Made by a program: the position numbers and the translations under genes. From contig NZ_JAGGJZ010000001.1 in the NCBI RefSeq assembly GCF_017873235.1, forward strand, positions 62,001 through 126,000: 64,000 nt of DNA, given 5' to 3'. The notes beneath the pieces are model-generated. The model was not told the DNA's origin. It made no database searches and was given only the letters and a program-made list of their open reading frames with translations. This DNA is from Clostridium moniliforme (GTDB taxonomy: Bacteria; Bacillota; Clostridia; Clostridiales; Clostridiaceae). Below, piece after piece: positions 58,292 through 64,000 of this stretch (position 1 is the first letter of the stretch; every line of letters begins with the position of its first letter).

Positions 58292-58522
58292 CTACTCTTC
58301 AACATGGTTTTTTACGTATTCTACAACATCTCCAACAGTTTTAAATCCCTCAACATCTTCATCTGGAATTTCCATATCTAATTCATCTTCTAATGCCATT
58401 ATTAATTCTACTATATCTAGTGAATCTGCATTTAAATCATCAATGAAAGATGCATCTGGTGTAACTTCACTAGCATCTATGCTTAACTTTTCTGCTATAA
58501 TTTCTTGAATTTTTTCAAACAT
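58292..58522 (-). CDS. acpP: Acyl carrier protein
   Basis: Carries fatty-acyl intermediates on a phosphopantetheine arm. 76 residues; the modified serine is Ser34 in [23 protein letters not shown] precedes the ATG. It lies after plsX, which uses acyl-ACP, but has a separate promoter and terminator, and the rest of the fab cluster is not here. Confidence 0.97.
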   Translation of the reverse strand: MFEKIQEIIAEKLSIDASEVTPDASFIDDLNADSLDIVELIMALEDELDMEIPDEDVEGFKTVGDVVEYVKNHVEE

Positions 58523-58550
58523 ATTATCACCTCCTAATTCCTTCCCTTAG

Positions 58551-58579
58551 ATAATATTATATATTAAATATACAGTCAA
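58551..58579 (-). promoter_or_regulatory. Putative promoter of acpP
   Basis: TTGACT (58579-58574), a 17-base spacer and TATTAT (58556-58551) in the plsX-acpP gap. Confidence 0.55.
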
Positions 58580-58598
58580 TATTCTATAATAATAAATT

Positions 58599-59597
58599 TT
58601 AATTATTTTGTCCTATTTCTGCCTTTATTTTTTCTATTACCTTACCATTATGGAATATTATAGTTTGTCTTATTGCGTTTTTAAATGCTCTTTCATCTGA
58701 ACTTCCATGGGCTTTAATACAAATTCCATCCACACCTAAAAATGGAGCTCCACCAACTTCTTTATAATCAAACTTGACCATAAGAGATTTAAATACTGGT
58801 TTAAGTAAAGCTGCTCCTAATTTAGGAATAAATGCTGCTCCCATTATTTCATCTTTAATTATTCCAAGTAGATTTTTTGCAGCTCCCTCATAAAGTTTAA
58901 GGGCAGTATTTCCTACGAATCCATCACAAACTAATACATTTGTATCTCCAGTTGGAACTTCTCTAGGTTCAACATTTCCAACAAAATTAAACTTTTCTTC
59001 TTTTAAAATCTTATATGTTGTCTTTGTAAGTTCATTACCTTTTTCTTCTTCAGCACCAATATTTATTAATCCAACTGATGGATTTTTTTTATTAAATACA
59101 CTTTCATAATATATTTTACCCATTTTAGCAAACTGAACAAGATAATTAGGTTTACAATCAACATTAGCACCAGCATCTACTATCATAAAGCTTCCTCGTC
59201 TTCCTGGCATAATTGGAGCTAAGGCTGGTCTTTCTACTCCTTTAATTCTACCTACAATAAGAGTACAACCTGCTAAAAATGCTCCTGTGCTTCCAGCTGA
59301 TATAATTCCATCGCACTCTCCAGATTTAACTAGATTTAAAGCTTTTACAATACTTGAATCTTTTTTTCTTCTAAGAGCCATAACTGGATGTTCATTTGTT
59401 GTTATTACTTCATTTGCATCAATTACAGTAATTCTTTCTTTTGGATAACTATATTTATTTAATTCTTTTTCTATTTTATCCTTTGGTCCTGTTATATACA
59501 TTTCAATATCATTATATTCTTTTACAGCATCAACTACCCCTTTGACTACTGCCATTGGTGCATTATCTCCACCCATTCCATCTATTGCAATTTTCAT
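58599..59597 (-). CDS. plsX: Phosphate acyltransferase PlsX
   Basis: Makes acyl-phosphate from acyl-ACP, the first step of phospholipid synthesis in Firmicutes, for PlsY. The 332 residues start [18 protein letters not shown] and include [17 protein letters not shown] and [18 protein letters not shown] precedes the ATG. In the conserved yceD-rpmF-plsX-acpP order; FapR, which sits before plsX in Bacillus, is absent. Confidence 0.97.
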   Translation of the reverse strand: MKIAIDGMGGDNAPMAVVKGVVDAVKEYNDIEMYITGPKDKIEKELNKYSYPKERITVIDANEVITTNEHPVMALRRKKDSSIVKALNLVKSGECDGIISAGSTGAFLAGCTLIVGRIKGVERPALAPIMPGRRGSFMIVDAGANVDCKPNYLVQFAKMGKIYYESVFNKKNPSVGLINIGAEEEKGNELTKTTYKILKEEKFNFVGNVEPREVPTGDTNVLVCDGFVGNTALKLYEGAAKNLLGIIKDEIMGAAFIPKLGAALLKPVFKSLMVKFDYKEVGGAPFLGVDGICIKAHGSSDERAFKNAIRQTIIFHNGKVIEKIKAEIGQNN

Positions 59598-59627
59598 TTA
59601 GCTCACCTCTTTTCTCTATATATAAAG

Positions 59628-59653
59628 AAAAGAAAGTCATATGACTTTCTTTT
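59628..59653 (-). terminator. Hairpin between rpmF and plsX
   Basis: A 13-bp perfect palindrome (59628-59640 with 59641-59653) at the rpmF stop has A- and T-runs; the loop must be formed from the central CATATG. It could attenuate plsX. Confidence 0.6.
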
Positions 59654-59834
59654 ATTCTTCTGAAGATGTTACTTCTTTACCCTTATAGTATCCACAGTTT
59701 TTGCAAACTCTGTGAGCTAGCTTCATTTCGTGACATTGTGGACATTCAACTATTCCTGGTAAGCTCGCTTTAAAAGTTTGAGCTCTTCTTGAATCTCTCT
59801 TTGCTCTATATGTTTTTCTTGCTGGATTTCCCAT
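59652..59834 (-). CDS. rpmF: 50S ribosomal protein L32
   Basis: 60-residue L32 with the conserved start [18 protein letters not shown] and a four-cysteine zinc site (CPQC, CKNC), i.e. the zinc-binding form rather than the zinc-free paralogue. AGGAGGTG precedes the ATG; it lies 2 bases after the yceD stop. Confidence 0.97.
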   Translation of the reverse strand: MGNPARKTYRAKRDSRRAQTFKASLPGIVECPQCHEMKLAHRVCKNCGYYKGKEVTSSEE

Positions 59835-59836
59835 GC

Positions 59837-60343
59837 TTACACCTCCTTATTTTCAAGCAGTGCTTTAAGACCTGCTAATCTTACATCTACATCTTCACTA
59901 TTGCAAGTGCAAGTTTCAATGTTAAGATTTTTACCACACTTGTGACAAAGGCCTTTGCAATTACTACTACAAAGTCTTTTAATCGGTAAGGTTGAAATTA
60001 TTTCTCTTTCAACAAAATCTGTGATATCTAATTCATCACTCTTTACAAATATTACATCATCATTAGCTGATTCGTCAATATTTGTAAACCTTTCTTCTAT
60101 TTCAAAATCTATTGGATAGATAAAGGTTTCTAAACATCTTGAACAAGCAATCTTAAGCTCTGTTCTAACGTGTAGGCTAATCACAAGCTCTTTTTCTCTT
60201 GAAGAAATAACTCCTTCAACAGAAACCTTTGAAACTGGTTCCATTAATTCGCCTTCAAAGTGAAAATTATCCATATCAAATTGATAGCTAATCTTTTTTT
60301 CTCTTTCTTTTCTTGAAAGAAAATCTGAAAATTGTAACTTCAT
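59837..60343 (-). CDS. yceD: YceD/DUF177 family protein
   Basis: A 168-residue DUF177 protein; homologues affect 23S rRNA accumulation in plants and bacteria and are always linked to rpmF. It has four cysteines in CSRCLETF and CHKCGKN and more in CSSNCKG, suggesting metal binding. ATG 60343 ([10 protein letters not shown]) is chosen because the in-frame ATG at 60388 overlaps a TATAAT; the ribosome binding site here is weak. In an operon with rpmF and plsX behind a strong promoter and a long leader. Confidence 0.88.
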   Translation of the reverse strand: MKLQFSDFLSRKEREKKISYQFDMDNFHFEGELMEPVSKVSVEGVISSREKELVISLHVRTELKIACSRCLETFIYPIDFEIEERFTNIDESANDDVIFVKSDELDITDFVEREIISTLPIKRLCSSNCKGLCHKCGKNLNIETCTCNSEDVDVRLAGLKALLENKEV

Positions 60344-60465
60344 AATTTTAATGCTCTGGATAAAATCCTTATGCTTAAATAAGCACATTATACCAAAATA
60401 ATTGATATAGCTCGAGCGAAAGCGCTTTTTTCACCCCTTAGCTTAAAATATTTACTGAACAAACA
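60344..60465 (-). ncRNA. Structured leader of yceD-rpmF-plsX
   Basis: From the predicted start site the leader of about 120 bases can form three small hairpins (AGCG/CGCU, UGCUUA/UAAGCA, GGAU/AUCC), the last masking an AAGGA. No known RNA family is recognised. Confidence 0.35.
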
Positions 60466-60471
60466 CAATTT

Positions 60472-60500
60472 ATTATATAAAGAGGTGTATAAAAAGTCAA
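60472..60500 (-). promoter_or_regulatory. SigA-type promoter of yceD-rpmF-plsX
   Basis: TTGACT (60500-60495), a 17-base spacer and TATAAT (60477-60472) lie 20 bases past the ackA stop. No terminator is visible between ackA and this promoter. A second extended -10 (TGGTATAAT, 60392-60387) without a good -35 lies closer to yceD. Confidence 0.7.
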
Positions 60501-60519
60501 GAAATTTTATCAATAATTA

Positions 60520-61716
60520 CTATTTTATTAAATCTAAAGTTTCTTTAGCAATCATTAATTCTTCATTTGTAGGAATAACAAAGGCTTTTACTTTGCAACC
60601 ATCTTTTGATATTTCTGCAATTTTTCCTCTTACGTTATTCTTTTCTTTATCTATTTCTACTCCTAAGAATTCTAATCCCTTAAGAACATTTTCTCTAGTT
60701 TCAATTGAATTTTCTCCAACACCTGCTGTAAATACTATAACGTCAACTCCACCCATAGCTGCAGCATATGCACCTATTTGTTTTCTAACACTATATTCAA
60801 ATACATCTAATGCAAGTTTAGCTCTATGATTATTATGGTTAAATGCAGCATCTTCAATATCCCTGAAGTCTGAACTTACACCTGAAATTCCTAAAACACC
60901 TGATTTTTTATTTAAAATTGTATTTACTTCTTCTGCTGAACAGTTAAGTTCTGACATTAAATATGTTGCTATAGAAGGATCTATATTTCCTGATCTTGTT
61001 CCCATAACTACACCTTCAAGAGGAGTAAATCCCATTGAAGTATCAATTGACTTTCCACCCTTAACAGCTGTTAGAGATGCTCCATTTCCTAAATGGCAAG
61101 TTATAATTTTTAAATCCTCTATGTTTTTATTCATAGCTTCAGCAACTTTAGCTGAAACATATTTATGTGAAGTTCCGTGGAATCCATATCTTCTTACAGC
61201 ATTATTTTCATAATACTCATAAGGAATAGCATATGTGAAAGCTTCCTCTGGCATTGTTTGATGGAATGCAGTATCAAAAACAGCTGACATTGGTGTATTT
61301 GGCATTAAAGCTTTACAAGCTTCTATTCCTATTATGTTTGCTGGATTATGAAGTGGTGCAAGTTTTACACATTCTTCTAAGTATTTCATAACTTCATCGT
61401 TAACTAAAACTGATTCTGAATATTTTTCTCCACCATGAACAACTCTATGTCCAACTGCTGAAATCTCATCCATTGACTTTATAACTCCGTTATTTTCATC
61501 AATTAATGCATCTAAAACTAATTTTATTGCATCTTTATGATCATTCATTGGTTGTTTTATTATATATTTATCTCTTCCCTCAACTTTTTGAGTTAAGATT
61601 GATCCTTCTATTCCTATTCTTTCAACTAATCCTTGAGCTAATGCTTCTTCATTTTCCATATCTATTAATTGATATTTTAAAGATGAACTTCCACAATTTA
61701 TTACTAAAATTTTCAT
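60520..61716 (-). CDS. ackA: Acetate kinase
   Basis: Converts acetyl phosphate and ADP to acetate and ATP, the energy-yielding end of clostridial fermentation. 398 residues with [17 protein letters not shown] at the start, [17 protein letters not shown], and [18 protein letters not shown] precedes the ATG. It follows pta by 45 bases, the usual pair. Confidence 0.98.
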   Translation of the reverse strand: MKILVINCGSSSLKYQLIDMENEEALAQGLVERIGIEGSILTQKVEGRDKYIIKQPMNDHKDAIKLVLDALIDENNGVIKSMDEISAVGHRVVHGGEKYSESVLVNDEVMKYLEECVKLAPLHNPANIIGIEACKALMPNTPMSAVFDTAFHQTMPEEAFTYAIPYEYYENNAVRRYGFHGTSHKYVSAKVAEAMNKNIEDLKIITCHLGNGASLTAVKGGKSIDTSMGFTPLEGVVMGTRSGNIDPSIATYLMSELNCSAEEVNTILNKKSGVLGISGVSSDFRDIEDAAFNHNNHRAKLALDVFEYSVRKQIGAYAAAMGGVDVIVFTAGVGENSIETRENVLKGLEFLGVEIDKEKNNVRGKIAEISKDGCKVKAFVIPTNEELMIAKETLDLIK

Positions 61717-61761
61717 TTTTGAAAACTCCCTTCCAACTTCAATGTAAACTTTTTATCAATA

Positions 61762-62763
61762 TTATTTTGTAGATTGAGCTTGAACTGCTGTTAATGCAAC
61801 AACATTAACTATATCTTCTGAACTACATCCTCTTGATAAGTCATTAATTGGCTTAGCAAATCCTTGACAAACTGGTCCTATAGCTTCTGCATTTGCAAAT
61901 CTTTGAACTAATTTATATCCAATATTACCTGCTTGTAAATCTGGGAATACTAATACATTAGCCTTACCTGCAACTTTACTATTTGGTGCTTTTTGATCTG
62001 CTACTTTTTGAACTATAGCTGCATCTAATTGCATTTCTCCATCTATTTGTAAATCTGGTCTTAATTCTTTAGCTCTTTCTGTTGCTATTCTAACTTTATC
62101 AACTAATTCGTGATCTGCACTTCCCATTGTTGAGAATGAAAGCATAGCCACCTTTGGATCCATTTTGCAAAGACTCTTTGCAGTTTCTGCTGTAGCTATT
62201 GCTATTGCTGCTAATTGTTCTGATGTTGGGTTTGGGTTAACCGCACAATCTGAGAATAAAAGCATTCCTTCTTCACCATATTTTGATCCAGGTACAAGCA
62301 TTATAAAGAAACTTGATACTACTGAAACTCCTGGTGCAGTCTTTATTATTTGAAGACCTGGTCTTAAAAGATCTCCTGTTGTATGAACAGCTCCTGAAAC
62401 CATTCCATCAGCATCATCTAATTTTACCATCATTGTAGCAAAGTAAAGAGGATCTCTAACTATTCTCTCTGCCTTTTCTATTGTCATACCTTTTTTCTTT
62501 CTTAATTCATAAAAAGCTTGTATGTACTCATTAAGCTTTGGTGAATCTTCTGGATCTATTATATCTATTCCTTTAAGATCTACCCCTTGCTCTTTACCAG
62601 CTTTTAATACATCTTCTTTATTACCAATTAATATTGGTGTTGCTATTCCTTCCTCAACTATTTTCTTAGCTGCTACTACAGTTCTTGCTTCATTACCTTC
62701 TGGAAGAACTATTTTCTTTTTATCTGACTTCGCAGCTTCCCATATTTTGTTCATAAGTTCCAT
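61762..62763 (-). CDS. pta: Phosphate acetyltransferase
   Basis: Makes acetyl phosphate from acetyl-CoA and phosphate, feeding AckA. 333 residues of the short, single-domain PTA type, with KKIVLPEGNEARTVVAAKKI, MVSGAVHTTGDLLRPGLQ and NVLVFPDLQAGNIGYKL. ATG 62763 (MELMNKIWEA) is favoured since AGGAG lies eight bases upstream; an ATG two codons earlier is too close. A perfect CodY box lies further upstream, a promoter between. Confidence 0.96.
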   Translation of the reverse strand: MELMNKIWEAAKSDKKKIVLPEGNEARTVVAAKKIVEEGIATPILIGNKEDVLKAGKEQGVDLKGIDIIDPEDSPKLNEYIQAFYELRKKKGMTIEKAERIVRDPLYFATMMVKLDDADGMVSGAVHTTGDLLRPGLQIIKTAPGVSVVSSFFIMLVPGSKYGEEGMLLFSDCAVNPNPTSEQLAAIAIATAETAKSLCKMDPKVAMLSFSTMGSADHELVDKVRIATERAKELRPDLQIDGEMQLDAAIVQKVADQKAPNSKVAGKANVLVFPDLQAGNIGYKLVQRFANAEAIGPVCQGFAKPINDLSRGCSSEDIVNVVALTAVQAQSTK

Positions 62764-62806
62764 GTTCATTTCTCCTTTCAAAGATCCGTGTTTATCTCCA
62801 CATACT

Positions 62807-62836
62807 ACTATACTCCTAAATACTATTTATTTTCAA
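62807..62836 (-). promoter_or_regulatory. Putative promoter of pta-ackA
   Basis: TTGAAA (62836-62831), an 18-base spacer and TATAGT (62812-62807). Confidence 0.5.
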
Positions 62837-62893
62837 CCTTTAGGGCTTAAAATTTTTCTTTTTACTTGAATTCATTAGATTTAAAATACTCTT

Positions 62894-62908
62894 AATTTTC
62901 TGAAAATT
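62894..62908. promoter_or_regulatory. CodY box, exact consensus match
   Basis: AATTTTCTGAAAATT equals the CodY consensus AATTTTCWGAAAATT at all 15 positions and is palindromic. It lies 58 bases upstream of the pta -35, an activator-like distance as at Bacillus ackA, and about 80 bases before tmcAL. No cre (CcpA) site was found between it and pta. Confidence 0.8.
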
Positions 62909-62949
62909 TATCTCAATCCTTTAAAAGTGCTATTTTTTTTTAATTATGA

Positions 62950-62955
62950 TATACT
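62950..62955 (+). promoter_or_regulatory. Putative -10 of tmcAL
   Basis: TGATATACT is an extended -10 located 34 bases before the tmcAL start; no convincing -35 is seen. Confidence 0.35.
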
Positions 62956-62989
62956 TATTAATATTATTTTTTTAGGAGGAAATATTCTC

Positions 62990-64000
62990 ATGAATTTAAC
63001 AGGAATTGTTACTGAATATAATCCATTTCATTTAGGTCATAAATATCACCTTAAAAATTCCATAAAAGATACAAAAACTGATGGTATTGTATGTGTAATG
63101 AGTGGAAACTTTATGCAAAGAGGTAATCCTGCAATAATAGATAAATTTAATAGAGCAAAAATAGCTGTTTTAAATGGAGTTGATCTTGTTTTAGAACTTC
63201 CACTAGTATATTCTCTGTCCTCTGCTGAGAATTTTGCTTATGGTGGTGTAAAATTACTTAATTCATTAAATTGTATAAATAATATTTACTTTGGAAGTGA
63301 AAGTGGAGATATAAATAAATTAATTAATATTGCAAAAATACTACAAAATGAAAGTAATCTTTATAAAAATTTATTAAAAGTTGAATTAAAAAAAGGATTG
63401 CCTTTTCATACTGCAAGAATGAATGCATTAAATTCACTAAATGCTAATTTAGATGCAAATAATATTATAGGAAATTCTAATAATATTTTAGCTATTGAAT
63501 ATATTAAGGCATTATTAAAACTAAATAGTAAAATTAAACCATTTACTTTAAAGAGAGAAGGAAGCGATTATAATGATACTTCTTTAAATACTGAATTTTC
63601 ATCTGCAACTTCTATTAGGGAAACTTTAAAAAATAATTTTAATTTATCATCTATAAAAGATTCTTTACCTATAGAAACTTATAATGAATTTAAAAGATTA
63701 TATAATGAAAATTATAATTTTGTATTCGAAGAAAAACTTTTTCCTTTTATAAAATATAAACTTTTAACTTGTGGAGAAAGTCTTAATCTTATTAACGATA
63801 TTTCAGAAGGTTTAGACAATAAAATTTTAAGAGAAATTTTAAATTCTAATTCATTAAATGAATTAATACTAAAATCTAAGAGTAAAAGATATACTTATAC
63901 TAGAATATGTAGAGTTTTATCTCAATTTTTCATAGGATTTGAAAAATATGATATAAATACTATACAAAATGAGCCTATAAATTATATTAGACCACTTGCT
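62990..64000 (+). CDS. tmcAL: tRNA(Met) cytidine acetate ligase TmcAL, cut by window edge
   Basis: Formerly the nucleotidyltransferase YlbM; TmcAL uses acetate and ATP to acetylate C34 of elongator tRNA-Met. The nucleotidyltransferase HxGH site is in GIVTEYNPFHLGHKYHL, followed by CVMSGNFMQRGNPAIIDKF and SSATSIRETLKN. The ATG at 62990 has AGGAGGA upstream. About 337 residues are present and the frame runs off the right edge. It faces away from pta-ackA, the genes that produce its co-substrate acetate. Confidence 0.93.
   Translation, partial: MNLTGIVTEYNPFHLGHKYHLKNSIKDTKTDGIVCVMSGNFMQRGNPAIIDKFNRAKIAVLNGVDLVLELPLVYSLSSAENFAYGGVKLLNSLNCINNIYFGSESGDINKLINIAKILQNESNLYKNLLKVELKKGLPFHTARMNALNSLNANLDANNIIGNSNNILAIEYIKALLKLNSKIKPFTLKREGSDYNDTSLNTEFSSATSIRETLKNNFNLSSIKDSLPIETYNEFKRLYNENYNFVFEEKLFPFIKYKLLTCGESLNLINDISEGLDNKILREILNSNSLNELILKSKSKRYTYTRICRVLSQFFIGFEKYDINTIQNEPINYIRPLA

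Noticed and set aside
60344-60388. N-terminal extension of YceD from ATG 60388
   Set aside because: That ATG overlaps a TATAAT motif and has no ribosome binding site; [10 protein letters not shown] fits the family start.
62837-62893. CcpA cre site upstream of pta
   Set aside because: No sequence with the central CG and flanking TGNAA/NNCA was found in this stretch.
1-64000. CRISPR arrays, insertion sequences, tRNA or rRNA genes
   Set aside because: No regularly spaced repeats, transposase frames or recognisable tRNA/rRNA sequence were seen on either strand.

Overview
The window is a block of bacterial core chromosome, very A+T-rich by eye, from a spore-forming Firmicute. The gene set (spoVS, codY, PolC-type polymerase, RNase Y, pta-ackA), the AGGAGG-type ribosome binding sites with frequent TTG/GTG starts, and the gene order all point to Clostridium sensu stricto. 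It looks similar to C. perfringens or C. baratii, but the species cannot be fixed from this sequence alone. About 63 protein genes were recognised. All but three lie on the minus strand; the exceptions are a DUF378 membrane protein, yraN and tmcAL. The first gene (an MFS transporter) and the last (tmcAL) are cut by the window edges. No rRNA, tRNA, CRISPR array, insertion sequence or prophage was seen.

Layout in the direction of transcription, from high to low coordinates. pta-ackA (acetate overflow) face away from tmcAL. Then come yceD-rpmF-plsX, acpP, rnc, a radical SAM gene, a 30-residue membrane ORF, smc, ftsY, ylxM-ffh and rpsP-khpA. These are followed by rimM-trmD, rplS, rbgA-rnhB, an inverted yraN, comM-dprA-topA, codY, rpsB-tsf, pyrH-frr and uppS-cdsA. 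Next are two inserted membrane-protein genes (YvlD-like and AI-2E family), dxr-rseP-ispG and polC. Then come rimP-nusA-rnpM-ylxQ-infB-rbfA-nrnA-truB-ribF, rpsO, pnp, an M16 peptidase, ymxH-dapG, tepA, ftsK, rimO-pgsA, recA, rny, spoVS, ptsH, purB and the MFS gene. This is essentially the conserved Bacillus/Clostridium information-processing supercluster: ribosome assembly, translation factors, SRP targeting, RNA decay, chromosome segregation, isoprenoid and phospholipid precursors.

The less routine content is regulatory. There is an exact 15/15 CodY box upstream of pta, with codY itself in the window. A LexA box lies beside the recA promoter, a SigH-type promoter precedes spoVS, and a PurR-like dyad follows the purB promoter. 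A 12-bp perfect dyad straddles the -10 of the MFS gene. Structured 5' leaders precede rplS, rpsO, rpsB, rimP and yceD. A long hairpin sits just upstream of the ribosome binding site of rnc and could be a target of its own product. No new multi-gene system was found. The best candidates for follow-up are the small membrane ORF next to smc, the rnc and rimP leader RNAs, and the MFS operator.
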